DNA of 49,683 bases from an unicellular cyanobacterium SU3 (GCA_002172675.1 NETF01000172.1:1-49683), one strand, 5' to 3'; positions 15,880 through 25,214 are shown, counted from the stretch's first letter. Translations and numbers: made by a program. The notes: generated by a model from the letters alone, not told the origin.

Positions 15880-17199
15880 ATGAAATATCAAGATTATTTT
15901 AAAGCACAACGTTTCCATGTTAATCAACTTTACTTTGATTATGAAGGGAACCGTGTTCATGGAAGAGGTATATTAGATTGGGTTCCTCATGAGGGATTTA
16001 AGTTAGAAGCTTGTCTGAATATTGATGATTGCCAAAACCTTAAGCTCCCAAGCTTAAAATTTCCAAAATTCGGTATTTTGAAAACTTATTGCATTCGGAT
16101 GTATATTCATGGATACTATTGGGCGATCGCTACTGATGTAGTTTTAGACTATGCTATTATAAATGTCATTGCTAAATATTCGCTGAACTTAACATTAGAT
16201 ACAGTATTATTCTGTGATCAATCAACTAATGTTAATGATTATCGAGGGACTGGTTTATATTTCTTAAAAAATTGGAAATTTACTCTGCCCGACGTATCTT
16301 ATCAAACCAAAGAAGTTGATGGAAAGACAGAGGAAAAATGGTCTAGAGATTCTATTGATTACAAAGAAGAAAATTTAATCGTATCAGGGAAAAAATCTCA
16401 AGAGCAATTGATAAATTTGTCATTTCAAGAAAACAAAGAGAATAGAACTAAACAACGGAATAAAAAATGGCTAGATTCTGCGAGATACTCATTATCTATG
16501 TGCTTTTGTCAAAATCTTCAACTGATTTATAAAGAGCTGCATAGTTATTCTAAAACCTATACAGAAGTTACGCGAGCTAATTTCGATCAAGTGAATAGAT
16601 TAGGATACTATTTGTCTCCATTTGGTCAGGAATTTGAATTAAATAAATTTTTATTTATAAAACTAACAAAATTTTTTGTATCTAATTCTGAGCAAAAAGC
16701 TGACATATGCTATAAAATTTTTGATCAGATGTTAGAAGCTCGTAGACAAAAAACGTGGTACGCTAAAGAACTTTTAATTGCTACTATTTTAGAAGCTGCT
16801 TTGCGTACACTAGAAAAAAAGCCGTATCAAGAAGGCGATAAAAGTTGCAATATAGAAGGTGGATTAAAAAGATTTAGGGATCAGTATTTATCAAGAGATT
16901 GGAAAAAAATATGTAAACCAGATGGAAAAATCATCCAGACTTATCGTGATCTTCGTCACCGTAATGCTCACCCAGATTGGTTATTTACTGAAAGGGGATA
17001 TCTTTCAAAAGAACAAAGAGAAAAATCTTTAAATGATATGATTTTCTTAAGTCGTTTTTATGGTTATATAATTTTGGCAATAGCTGGAATTAAAGATTAT
17101 GAACCAAGATTTCCCTCGCAAGAGGAATTCTATGCAACGCTAACTGATTTGCATCCCAGAACTTCAAAAGAAAAAGAAGCCGATAAAAATGCTGACTAA
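15880..17199 (+). CDS. HEPN-domain protein with ApeA-like layout (candidate defence gene)
   Basis: A 439-residue protein with no close functional annotation known to me. The N-terminal half (about 10-240) begins YFDYEGNRVHGRGILDWVP and EGFKLEAC, a beta-rich domain resembling the N-terminal domain of the anti-phage protein ApeA. The C-terminal part (about 290-405) is helical: KELLIATILEAALRTL fits the first HEPN helix, and RDLRHRNAHPDW at 356-367 gives the R-x4-H motif (Arg359, His364) of HEPN ribonucleases. ApeA-type HEPN proteins cleave RNA on phage infection, so a similar role is inferred. It sits between a broken hicB and a convergent HTH gene whose stop codon directly abuts its own. Confidence 0.65.
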   Translation: MKYQDYFKAQRFHVNQLYFDYEGNRVHGRGILDWVPHEGFKLEACLNIDDCQNLKLPSLKFPKFGILKTYCIRMYIHGYYWAIATDVVLDYAIINVIAKYSLNLTLDTVLFCDQSTNVNDYRGTGLYFLKNWKFTLPDVSYQTKEVDGKTEEKWSRDSIDYKEENLIVSGKKSQEQLINLSFQENKENRTKQRNKKWLDSARYSLSMCFCQNLQLIYKELHSYSKTYTEVTRANFDQVNRLGYYLSPFGQEFELNKFLFIKLTKFFVSNSEQKADICYKIFDQMLEARRQKTWYAKELLIATILEAALRTLEKKPYQEGDKSCNIEGGLKRFRDQYLSRDWKKICKPDGKIIQTYRDLRHRNAHPDWLFTERGYLSKEQREKSLNDMIFLSRFYGYIILAIAGIKDYEPRFPSQEEFYATLTDLHPRTSKEKEADKNAD

Positions 17200-17724
17200 C
17201 TATAACGTTAAAGAGAGATTAGCTTGTTCTTTTTTTATTTGACTCATCGGAGACAACGATTGTTGAATAATATCGACAGGAGATAAGGTTTCGATCCAAA
17301 CTGTTGCGCCAAAGCATTGAGGTGCATCGGGACGATAAATTAAACGACATGGCCCATTAATCTGAATCTCATGACCATAAGTATTCTTTCCACGAAGCTT
17401 AACAGAGAAAATAGGGTCAAGATGAGCAATATCTTCTCGATTTATCATAAAATCGGGCTTTTCTTTAATTAAATCCTTGTTATTTTCAATGATACGACGA
17501 TTTACATAAATTTGGCTTTTTGCTGGCACTTGTTTTGTTTGCCATTTAGGTTTAGGCCCTCGTTTGCGTCGAGTAATGACAGGGGAACCATTGTACAAAG
17601 GAATCACCCAAGTTTTGCCAATTTTATAGGCTCCTTCGACTCTTCTTTCTTTGAGAAGTACCCGCAATCTAGCTGTCGAAATTCCTAAACGTTTTGCTGC
17701 TTCAGTTGTACCAATAAAAGACAT
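17200..17724 (-). CDS. Excisionase/MerR-like helix-turn-helix DNA-binding protein
   Basis: A 174-residue protein. The N-terminus (about 4-45: GTTEAAKRLGISTARLRVLL, then YKIGKTWVIP) is an excisionase-type winged helix-turn-helix. A basic linker follows (RRKRGPKPKW), then a C-terminal domain of about 100 residues with no family I can name (IYVNRRIIENNKDL, SVKLRGKNTYGHEIQINGP). AGGAGT lies 8 bp before the ATG. Its stop codon directly abuts the stop of the convergent HEPN gene. It may regulate that gene or mark a former mobile element; neither is proven. Confidence 0.75.
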   Translation of the reverse strand: MSFIGTTEAAKRLGISTARLRVLLKERRVEGAYKIGKTWVIPLYNGSPVITRRKRGPKPKWQTKQVPAKSQIYVNRRIIENNKDLIKEKPDFMINREDIAHLDPIFSVKLRGKNTYGHEIQINGPCRLIYRPDAPQCFGATVWIETLSPVDIIQQSLSPMSQIKKEQANLSLTL

Positions 17725-17831
17725 TAGTATTACTCCTAAAATTGAACTATTGCGATACCGCTATAATTATTGAGACAAGAATAACACTAAATTTAAAACG
17801 AATGCTACAGCCTTAATGGAGCGACGAAATT

Positions 17832-17855
17832 AAAAAAAGGTGGGCATTGCCCACC
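17832..17855 (-). terminator. Intrinsic terminator of flv3
   Basis: On the minus strand GGTGGGCA pairs with TGCCCACC (17839-17855, 1- to 3-nt loop), followed at once by seven T residues (17832-17838). It is 8 bp after the flv3 stop. The same GGTGGGCA...TGCCCACCCTAC core recurs near 44.6 kb, so the terminator may come from a dispersed repeat. Confidence 0.85.
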
Positions 17856-17863
17856 CTACAGAT

Positions 17864-19591
17864 TTAATAATAGTTACCGACTTTTCGGTGATGAATGGCA
17901 GTTAAACCATCGGGATTCGATACTCGTCCATTGGTGACTTTACTGTAAACAATCCAATGATCGCTACATTCCATGCGACTGATAACTTCGCACTCTAAAT
18001 AAGCTAACGCATCCACTAAAATGGGTGAGCCATTCTTAGCAGTTTGGACATCAATTCCTTCAAAGCGATCGGCCCCAGGAGGAAATCGTTTGAGAAAATG
18101 CTTCATTAAAGGTTGATATTTTCCTTCTTCAAGGATGTTTAACACGAAGCTATCACCTACCTGCATTAAAGACTCGATCGCCCGATCTTTGGCCACAGCA
18201 ACGGTAAACCCTGGGGGTTCAAAACTCGCTTGTGTCACCCACGAGGCTAACATTGCCCCGTTAAGTTCTCCTTTGTTTGCAGTTAGGATATATAAACCCC
18301 CACTAATACGACCGATCGCTTTATCTAAGTCACTATCTAAGGACTTCCGTTGCTTCACTTTGCGATCTTGGGTTAAGGTTTGTCCTAAGTCAACCCCTGC
18401 TTCTTCACAGAGTTGATAAATGGCTTCACTGGGGGTATCTTTAACCCGAATAGAGTTAAACCCTTTACTTAAACCCGCTTCTCGAAACTTGGTTAATAAG
18501 GGATCGATAGGTTCATCGTTTCCACCATAGGATTCAAACATCCCGATATATTGCTTATTCTTGGCTGCTGCAATAATGTTTCCGATGTTACTGGTGGTTT
18601 CTTTATTGTGGGCACCTTCTAGGGGTGGCATCCCAATGACTAAACCGGCAGAGCGACTAACGATCTCGTTAACGTCTTGAGTGTCAGCAGACTTCAGATC
18701 CACCATTTCGACAGCAACACCAGTTTTAGTAATACCTTTGGCAATGGCTTGGGAAAGGCGATCGCTATATCCATAATCAGAGACATAAAATACTGCTACG
18801 CTTTTATCGGCTTTACTTTGTTCCTCGCTCCAAGTGCGATAACGTTCCACTAATTCATGGAGATTATAACGTAATAATGGACCGTGACCATTAGCAACAG
18901 TAGAGATAGTTCCTAACTTATCCATGCGTTTCATGGCAGAAAGCACCGATCGCGCATTAGGACCCATTAAACACTCATAATAAAAGTGATAGTCTGGGGC
19001 AATATCATCTAAATGTTCGTCATAAAGCAGATCAGAACAATAGTGCATCCCAAAGACATCACAGGTAAAGAGGGTTTCTGTGCCTTGATCGTAGGTTAGC
19101 ATGGTGTCTGGCCAATGTAAGTTAGGCGCACTAACAAATTCTAAAACATGACCTTTCCCTAAGTCTAAAGATTCCCCACTTTTAACTAAAATGCGCTCAA
19201 AGGGTTGATGGATAAAGTCTTCTAGAAACTTAATTGCTACTTTGGAACCGACTACTGTTGCTTGGGGAGCCAATTCTAAGATATCTTTAACCAAACCACT
19301 ATGATCGGGTTCGGTATGACTGATAACTAGATAATCGATGGTTTTGGGGTCAATGAGTCCGGTTAAGGTATCAATGTATAACTGACGAAACTTAGCATGG
19401 GAAGTGTCTATAAGAGCAACTTTATCACCACGAATGATGTAAGAGTTATAAGTGGTGCCATTTTGCAGACCAAACTCAATGTCAAAGCGATCGCGGTCCC
19501 AGTCTAAAGACCTTATAGTCGTAGTATCTTCAGCAATATCAGCAGTTTGTATTGTTAAACGGTTTTCTGTTTTGATGGGAGTTGCAACCAT
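17864..19591 (-). CDS. flv3: Class B flavodiiron protein, probably Flv3
   Basis: A three-domain cyanobacterial flavodiiron protein of about 575 residues: a beta-lactamase-like diiron domain, a flavodoxin-like domain (VFYVSDYGYSDRLSQAI) and a C-terminal flavin-reductase domain (GRISGGLYILTANKGELNG). All diiron ligands are canonical: HTEPDH (His92, Glu94, Asp96, His97), then His159, Asp178 and His236, marking a class B protein. With its class A partner Flv1 it reduces O2 to water from photosystem I electrons. Flv4 is also class B, but the flv4-sll0218-flv2 operon is absent here, so flv3 is preferred. I chose ATG 19591 because GGAGAGG lies just upstream; an in-frame ATG 15 codons earlier lacks this. 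Confidence 0.88.
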   Translation of the reverse strand: MVATPIKTENRLTIQTADIAEDTTTIRSLDWDRDRFDIEFGLQNGTTYNSYIIRGDKVALIDTSHAKFRQLYIDTLTGLIDPKTIDYLVISHTEPDHSGLVKDILELAPQATVVGSKVAIKFLEDFIHQPFERILVKSGESLDLGKGHVLEFVSAPNLHWPDTMLTYDQGTETLFTCDVFGMHYCSDLLYDEHLDDIAPDYHFYYECLMGPNARSVLSAMKRMDKLGTISTVANGHGPLLRYNLHELVERYRTWSEEQSKADKSVAVFYVSDYGYSDRLSQAIAKGITKTGVAVEMVDLKSADTQDVNEIVSRSAGLVIGMPPLEGAHNKETTSNIGNIIAAAKNKQYIGMFESYGGNDEPIDPLLTKFREAGLSKGFNSIRVKDTPSEAIYQLCEEAGVDLGQTLTQDRKVKQRKSLDSDLDKAIGRISGGLYILTANKGELNGAMLASWVTQASFEPPGFTVAVAKDRAIESLMQVGDSFVLNILEEGKYQPLMKHFLKRFPPGADRFEGIDVQTAKNGSPILVDALAYLECEVISRMECSDHWIVYSKVTNGRVSNPDGLTAIHHRKVGNYY

Positions 19592-19740
19592 ATCCCTCTC
19601 CGTATAATATTTCCATTTTTGTTTATATTGTGACACGCTTCTTGAAGATTGTGACTTTAAGTTACTTATGAAAAAGATGAGATTCTATTAATCAGTTATT
19701 ATTTAAAGACTATATGAAAATAAAAATTCTTAGAGATGGT

Positions 19741-19983
19741 TTAATTAGTCATCCCAAGAATAACACTAACTAAAATAGCTACAGCAGCCGTTACTAAAAC
19801 CCCTAGTGAGACATTTAACTGTTGTTTATTAGCATCTTGATAAGCTTTGATTTCAAATCTAATTGCATTAATTTGGTCATCAGAAACTTTTTTATACAGT
19901 TCTAGTTTTTCAGTCAGTATCTGGTCGTTTTTCTCTAAGCTGTCTAACTTATCAATAATCGTTTGAAACTCTCTTTCTGTCAT
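19741..19983 (-). CDS. Small coiled-coil protein with C-terminal membrane anchor
   Basis: An 80-residue hypothetical protein. Residues 1-55 form a charged heptad-like helix (TIIDKLDSLEKNDQ, KLELYKKVSDDQ). Residues 58-77 are a single membrane helix (LGVLVTAAVAILVSVILG). This layout resembles small tail-anchored or XhlA-like proteins, but no family can be assigned. It lies upstream of flv3 on the same strand with a gap of about 150 bp. Confidence 0.6.
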   Translation of the reverse strand: MTEREFQTIIDKLDSLEKNDQILTEKLELYKKVSDDQINAIRFEIKAYQDANKQQLNVSLGVLVTAAVAILVSVILGMTN

Positions 19984-20151
19984 TTACCTACTCTCCAGAT
20001 AACTCAATCATTTTTCTTCTAGTATTTTACTCTATATTTCTGTCATTAAATGTAATTTTGATGAGTCATATTTGATAGAAGTCTGATAAAATCTTTGTCA
20101 AAGTCAAAAAAATCAGTTAGAATCTGTTTAAAATTCTAATAGTCTAGGGTT

Positions 20152-21960
20152 ATGAGTGATCTTGTTCTTGATGTATCCAATCTTACTGTTAAATTTCCCT
20201 TACAAGGGGACAAAGAGAAAGTGGCAGTAGATCATGTTAATTTTCAACTCAAAAGAGGGGAAATTTTGGGAATTGTCGGAGAGTCAGGATCAGGAAAGTC
20301 TGTGACATCCTTAGCCATTATGGGACTTATTCAAAACCCTGGAAAAATTGCTCAAGAAAGTAGTATTAAATATCATCGATCACCACAAGATTGTAGTGAA
20401 TTAACTAGCTTGAAATCTGAGAAATGGACAAAATATCGTGGTCAAGAAATTGCCATGATTTTCCAAGAACCCATGAGTGCTTTTAACCCTGTTTATACCA
20501 TAGGATATCAATTAACTGAAGCTATTAAACTCCATCAAAATGTAACTCAAGAAGAGGCGAATCAAGAAGCAATTAAGTTGTTAAAAAATGTCAAAGTTTT
20601 AAAGCAAACTTGTCCCCCCAAACAAGCAACTGCTTACTTAAAACGCTATCCCCATGAACTATCTGGGGGACAATTACAACGGGTGATGATTGCGATGGCT
20701 ATTTCTTGTCAGCCTAAAATATTAATTGCTGATGAACCCACAACTGCTTTAGATGTAACAGTTCAAAAAGGAATTTTAGAGTTATTAAGAGGTCTTTGTA
20801 AAGATAAGAATATTGCTATGATTTTTATTTCCCATGACTTGGGAGTGATTAATGAAGTTGCTGATAATATATTAGTAATGCGACATGGTAAAGTAGTAGA
20901 AGAAGGTAAAAAAGAACAAATTCTTCGCTATCCCCAAGATGGTTATACTAAAGGGTTACTCGCTTGTCGTCCTCCTCTTCATATTAAAGTAGATAAATTG
21001 CCAACTGTGGCTGATTTCTTGCCAGATGAGAAAGATATTGATTTATCTCAAGAAAGTGATTTAATTTATAAAATTATTCCCCAGGATGAAATTCAAGCGA
21101 GAACTAAAGAATCCAAAGAAAAAAAAGTTTTATTATCAGTGGAAAGATTAACAGTTGAGTTTGGAAAATCGGGATTTTTAGGACTAAACTCAAATAAATT
21201 CAAAGCTGTGAATAATATTAGTTTTGATGTTTATGCAGGAGAAACATTAGGATTAGTTGGGGAATCGGGTTGCGGAAAATCAACATTAGCAAGAACTATT
21301 TTAAAATTAATTCCAGCAACTCAAGGGAATATGTCCTTTGAAACTTACGAAATTTCTAAAAAATCTATGAGTAGTCAATGGTTACGAAATCTAAGAAAAA
21401 ATATGCAAATTGTTTTCCAAAATCCCTATAGTTCTCTCAACCCGCGATTAACCGTAGGACAAGCGATCGCTGAACCGATGATTATTCATCAAACCCAACC
21501 GAATAGCAACAAAAGAAGAGAAATTGTAAAAGCCTTATTAACCTTAGTAGGATTAGATACAGATAAATATAATAGTTATCCTCATGAATTTTCTGGAGGA
21601 CAAAGACAGCGGGTTTGTATTGCACGCGCTTTAGCTTTAAATCCCCGTTTTTTAATCTGTGATGAGTCAGTTTCTGCTTTAGATGTATCGGTACAAGCAC
21701 AAGTTTTAAACCTGTTAAAAGACTTACAACAAAAGTTAAAATTAACCTGTATTTTTATTTCCCATGACTTAAGTGTAGTGAGATTTATGAGCGATCGCAT
21801 TATGGTGATGAATCAAGGGGAAATTGTTGAAATAGGAGAAGCAGAACATATTATTAATCAGCCTGACAAAGAATATACTAAAAATCTCCTCAATTCTATT
21901 CCTGAATTCCCGGAAAACCTACGATGGACATCGAACAAAACAGTGATCACTGAACAGTAA
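20152..21960 (+). CDS. Fused dipeptide/oligopeptide ABC transporter ATPase (DppD-DppF type)
   Basis: A 602-residue protein containing two complete ABC ATPase domains. Domain 1 has Walker A GESGSGKS at 43-50, signature LSGGQ at 170-174 and Walker B ILIADEP at 190-196. Domain 2 has GESGCGKS at 370-377 and FSGGQ at 480-484, then LICDES. The C-terminal extensions after each domain are those of oligopeptide importers. One chain therefore supplies both ATPases of a Dpp/Opp-type importer. The Dpp-type permease at 5.7-6.8 kb in the window may be a partner; the binding protein and second permease are not seen. Confidence 0.92.
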   Translation: MSDLVLDVSNLTVKFPLQGDKEKVAVDHVNFQLKRGEILGIVGESGSGKSVTSLAIMGLIQNPGKIAQESSIKYHRSPQDCSELTSLKSEKWTKYRGQEIAMIFQEPMSAFNPVYTIGYQLTEAIKLHQNVTQEEANQEAIKLLKNVKVLKQTCPPKQATAYLKRYPHELSGGQLQRVMIAMAISCQPKILIADEPTTALDVTVQKGILELLRGLCKDKNIAMIFISHDLGVINEVADNILVMRHGKVVEEGKKEQILRYPQDGYTKGLLACRPPLHIKVDKLPTVADFLPDEKDIDLSQESDLIYKIIPQDEIQARTKESKEKKVLLSVERLTVEFGKSGFLGLNSNKFKAVNNISFDVYAGETLGLVGESGCGKSTLARTILKLIPATQGNMSFETYEISKKSMSSQWLRNLRKNMQIVFQNPYSSLNPRLTVGQAIAEPMIIHQTQPNSNKRREIVKALLTLVGLDTDKYNSYPHEFSGGQRQRVCIARALALNPRFLICDESVSALDVSVQAQVLNLLKDLQQKLKLTCIFISHDLSVVRFMSDRIMVMNQGEIVEIGEAEHIINQPDKEYTKNLLNSIPEFPENLRWTSNKTVITEQ

Positions 21961-21963
21961 ATG

Positions 21964-21991
21964 TAACGGGTAACGGGTAACTGATAACTAA
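21964..21991. repeat. STRR-type heptamer repeat
   Basis: Four tandem heptamers (TAACGGG, TAACGGG, TAACTGA, TAACTAA) start three bases after the ABC ATPase stop codon. This TAACxxx family is a common cyanobacterial short tandem repeat in intergenic DNA. No function is implied. Confidence 0.75.
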
Positions 21992-22067
21992 CTTAGGGCT
22001 TCACTCAGTTACCCCTTGTAGGATAGGATAGGAAAAATCTAGAATTATGTAACTGTATTAACAACTT

Positions 22068-22472
22068 ATGTTTTTCAAATCTGCCTTATCTCGTATTCTC
22101 GCCTTAGTTTTGGTGGCATTTGTCGCTTTAACAGGGTGTGGGAATAGTGCCACCGGACTTTCTGGGGATTATAGTCAAGATACCCTAAAAGTAATCGAAA
22201 CTTTAACCACAGCTATTGATTTACCAGACGACGCTGACAACAAACAAGACATTCAGTCTTTAGCCAGAGAACAAATTAATGATTATATTTCTCGCTATCG
22301 ACGGGAAGATCAGTCTGGAGGACTTCGTTCGTTTACCACTATGCAAACAGCGTTAAATTCCCTCGCTGGTTACTATACTTCTTATGGGAGTCGTCCTATC
22401 CCCGAAAAGTTGAAAAAACGCTTAAAACAAGAATTCAAGCAAGCTGAAATCGCCATTAAACGAGGCATTTAG
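22068..22472 (+). CDS. psb27: Photosystem II assembly lipoprotein Psb27
   Basis: A 134-residue protein with a lipoprotein signal: a hydrophobic stretch (ILALVLVAFVALTGC) ending in the lipobox LTGC with Cys24. The mature part is the four-helix Psb27 domain (YSQDTLKVIETLTTAIDLP, NDYISRYRRE, LAGYYTSYG, PIPEKLKKRLKQEF). Psb27 is anchored on the lumenal face of the thylakoid. It binds CP43 in photosystem II assembly and repair intermediates and keeps premature oxygen evolution from occurring. A strong terminator follows immediately, so it is probably a single-gene unit. Confidence 0.95.
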   Translation: MFFKSALSRILALVLVAFVALTGCGNSATGLSGDYSQDTLKVIETLTTAIDLPDDADNKQDIQSLAREQINDYISRYRREDQSGGLRSFTTMQTALNSLAGYYTSYGSRPIPEKLKKRLKQEFKQAEIAIKRGI

Positions 22473-22476
22473 TTAA

Positions 22477-22505
22477 ACCCCGTCGTTAACAACGGGGTCT
22501 TTTTG
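22477..22505 (+). terminator. Rho-independent terminator of psb27
   Basis: ACCCCGT (22477-22483) pairs with ACGGGGT (22492-22498) over an 8-nt loop, followed by a T-run (CTTTTTG). It begins five bases after the stop codon. Confidence 0.85.
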
Positions 22506-22511
22506 CTTATA

Positions 22512-23654
22512 ATGTTTCAAGGTTTGATCATTCAAGCCTTTTTTTATTCCTCTTTTACAAACGCCATGATTTCTACACTTACTCTCTCTATAATCACAAC
22601 TTTTATATTAGGTAGTAGTATGACTCCCGTTATTGCCTCTGCTGAAGTTCCTATATCATTATCGCAAAATTATAGTAAGGAACAATTAGATGAATTATTA
22701 CGTCTTGGAAGAGATTATGTCGATAAAGGAGACTATCAACGGGCGATCGCTACTTATGAACAAGCAGCGAGTTTAGATAAGGATAATGCGAGAATCTTTT
22801 CAGGAATCGCTTATTTACATAGTCAACAAGGAAACTATCAAGCTGCGGTAAAATACTATCAACAAGCCCTTTCTATTGATTCGAGTAACGCCAATTTTTA
22901 TTACGCTCTAGGGGATAGTTTAGCTAATATTGGTGATAACAATAATGCAGCTTCTGCCTATTATTATGCGATTCAACTGAATCCCCAATCCGTTAAAAGT
23001 TATATCGGGTTAGGAGTGGTTTTACTCCGTCAAGAAGATTACGAAGGGGCTGCCGAAGCATATAAACGAGTGATTGCCCTTGATCCTAATAATCCCGAAG
23101 CGTTTGCTATTATGGGATCGTCTTTATTACAACAAAAACAACTTGATCAAGCCGTACAATACCTAGGTAATGCGATTGAACGCTTTTCTGGCGATGTAGA
23201 TTTAAGATTGTTATTGGCGACGGCTTATCTACAACAAGGTCAACTAGAATTAGGAAAAGAACAATTAACAAGAGCAGAAAGACTTGATCCAAGTAATACG
23301 AAAATTCAGTTAAAAATTGCCCGTATTTATGAAGTCCAAGAAAATCTAGATGAGGCACTAAAAATTTATCGTCGCATCTCTTATCTTAATCGCAAATCCC
23401 CAGAAGCTTATGCAGGAGTAGGTAGAATTCAATTAGCTCAAAATGATTATTTAGGAGCAATTATTACTTATAAAGATTTAATCGAACTTATTCCCCAAAA
23501 TCCTGAACCTTATTATTATTTAGGAGTCGCTTTTAAAGAAAGACAGAGAACATCAGAAGCGAAAAAAGCTCTAGAGCGAGCTAAAAAATTGTATCAAGAA
23601 TATGACAATACAGAAGGAATAAAAAAGGCAGAAGAGTTATTAGGGCAACTCTAA
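22512..23654 (+). CDS. Exported TPR-repeat protein
   Basis: The protein has about 380 residues. An N-terminal hydrophobic segment resembles a signal peptide ending near VIASA-EV. At least seven tetratricopeptide repeats follow, with the usual spacing (YQRAIATYEQAASLDKDN, YQAAVKYYQQALSIDSSN, YEGAAEAYKRVIALDPNN). TPR arrays bind proteins; the partner is unknown. The ATG at 22512 is used here. The ATG at 22566 would give a more compact signal peptide (MISTLTLSIITTF) and is an equal alternative. The region before it is the psb27 terminator, so it needs its own promoter or readthrough. Confidence 0.85.
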   Translation: MFQGLIIQAFFYSSFTNAMISTLTLSIITTFILGSSMTPVIASAEVPISLSQNYSKEQLDELLRLGRDYVDKGDYQRAIATYEQAASLDKDNARIFSGIAYLHSQQGNYQAAVKYYQQALSIDSSNANFYYALGDSLANIGDNNNAASAYYYAIQLNPQSVKSYIGLGVVLLRQEDYEGAAEAYKRVIALDPNNPEAFAIMGSSLLQQKQLDQAVQYLGNAIERFSGDVDLRLLLATAYLQQGQLELGKEQLTRAERLDPSNTKIQLKIARIYEVQENLDEALKIYRRISYLNRKSPEAYAGVGRIQLAQNDYLGAIITYKDLIELIPQNPEPYYYLGVAFKERQRTSEAKKALERAKKLYQEYDNTEGIKKAEELLGQL

Positions 23655-23822
23655 CTGTAGCTAGTCTATTTGAATCGTGAATTTACTGGTTGACAAAGGG
23701 AAAAATATTAAATTTTTACAACTCATTTAGACGGGTTATAGAAAAGGTATAATTTAAAATATTTCTAAAGTCAATCAATCATTGTCTTTGGAGTGTACTT
23801 AATTCAGTAGGAGTTATATATC

Positions 23823-24407
23823 ATGGTTAAAACCCTTTCTACGATGTTACCCCTGGGAACAAAAGCCCCAGATTTTTCTTTAGAAGATGTAGTATCAGGT
23901 AACAAAATTTCTCTAGATACTTTTGCTGATAAAAAAGCTTTATTAGTGATGTTTATTTGTGTTCACTGTCCCTTTGTTAAACATCTTCAAGATAATTTAG
24001 TAGCATTAGGAAAAGAATATGTAGATAAAGGTTTAGGAATAGTAGCTATTAGTGCTAATGATATCGCTAAACATCCCGATGATGCTCCCGAAAATATGAA
24101 AAAAATGGCAGAAACATTAGGATTTAATTTTCCTTTTTGTTATGATGAAAGCCAAGAAGTCGCTAAAGCTTATACGGCTGCTTGTACTCCTGATTTTTTC
24201 TTATTTGATAATGATAATACCTTAGTTTATCGTGGACAATTTGATGATAGTCGCCCTGGTAATGATGTTCCTATCACTGGAAAAGATTTAAAAGCAGCCA
24301 TAGAAGACGTTTTACGAGATAGAACCGTTGATACTCAGCAAAAACCCAGTATTGGCTGTAACATTAAGTGGAAGGCAGGGAACGAACCGCCTTATTTTGG
24401 TGCATAG
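23823..24407 (+). CDS. Thioredoxin-fold (AhpC/TSA-like) protein with CVHC motif
   Basis: The 194-residue protein matches the thioredoxin family proteins that open with LGTKAPDFSLEDV. The redox-like motif is CVHC (46-49) in ICVHCPFVKH, instead of the CGPC of thioredoxin. The peroxiredoxin-like middle AISANDIAKHPDDAP and ACTPDFFLFD are conserved in the group, and the end PSIGCNIKWK carries another cysteine. No signal peptide, so it is cytosolic. A good Shine-Dalgarno (AGGAG) precedes the ATG. It may share a transcript with the FetB-type permease 24 bp downstream. Exact substrate unknown. Confidence 0.88.
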   Translation: MVKTLSTMLPLGTKAPDFSLEDVVSGNKISLDTFADKKALLVMFICVHCPFVKHLQDNLVALGKEYVDKGLGIVAISANDIAKHPDDAPENMKKMAETLGFNFPFCYDESQEVAKAYTAACTPDFFLFDNDNTLVYRGQFDDSRPGNDVPITGKDLKAAIEDVLRDRTVDTQQKPSIGCNIKWKAGNEPPYFGA

Positions 24408-24431
24408 TTAACACATCGGGAGAATTATCTA

Positions 24432-25214
24432 TTGGGTGGCGTAATTGAACTGGATTTGTTAGATTTAGGATGGTCTTTGGGAATCATGGCCATTGCTGTG
24501 GTTTTGTCTAACTGGCAACGGCTGGGCTTAGAAGGCCAACTTATTTTAGCCACCGGGCGATCGGTGCTTCAACTGTTAGCGGTAGGCTATGTCATCGCTG
24601 CTATCTTTGAATTAAACCATCCTATTCCTGTTTTATTCATTTTAGGGGTGATGTTAACCATTGCTACCCAAGTCACCCGTAACCGCATTCCTCACAAGAG
24701 AAAGGGGTTTTTTCCTTTGGTGTGGGGATCGTTATTGGTGAGTAGTGGTTTAACCCTTTGTTATACCCTCAGTTTAATTATTCAGCCCGACACCTGGTAT
24801 TCTCCCCAGTATTTGATACCATTAACGGGGATGATCCTGGGAAATGCTATGAATAGTGCTTCTTTATCAGGGGAACGCCTCATTACTGCGATTTCCCATA
24901 ACCAGCTTGAAGTAGAAACCTATTTATGTTTAGGAGCTACACCAAAAGAAGCGATCGCAAATTATCGTAAAGAAGCTATTCGAGTCAGTTTAATTCCTAC
25001 TCTAAATCAAATGATGGTAGTGGGTTTAGTCAGTTTACCCGGAATGTTTACAGGGCAAGTTTTAGGAGGAACAGAACCCTTAAACGCAGCTTCTTATCAA
25101 ATTTTAATTTTATTTATGATTATGTTAACCAATATCTTAACTGCTATTTTAGTAACAGAAGGGGTTTATCGTAGCTGTTTTAATGAACAAGCACAATTAT
25201 TAATTAATAATTAA
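24432..25214 (+). CDS. fetB: FetB-type (UPF0014) ABC transporter permease
   Basis: A 260-residue membrane protein with about seven helices. The UPF0014 signature is clear: GQLILATGRSVLQLLAVGYV, then LTGMILGNAMNSASL, GATPKEAI and SLPGMFTGQVLGG. In E. coli FetA-FetB exports iron and protects from oxidative stress. No ATPase partner is adjacent. The start appears to be TTG at 24432: GGGAGA lies about 9 bp upstream and the conserved sequence begins soon after. An ATG at 24487 would cut into the first membrane helix. Confidence 0.85.
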   Translation: MGGVIELDLLDLGWSLGIMAIAVVLSNWQRLGLEGQLILATGRSVLQLLAVGYVIAAIFELNHPIPVLFILGVMLTIATQVTRNRIPHKRKGFFPLVWGSLLVSSGLTLCYTLSLIIQPDTWYSPQYLIPLTGMILGNAMNSASLSGERLITAISHNQLEVETYLCLGATPKEAIANYRKEAIRVSLIPTLNQMMVVGLVSLPGMFTGQVLGGTEPLNAASYQILILFMIMLTNILTAILVTEGVYRSCFNEQAQLLINN

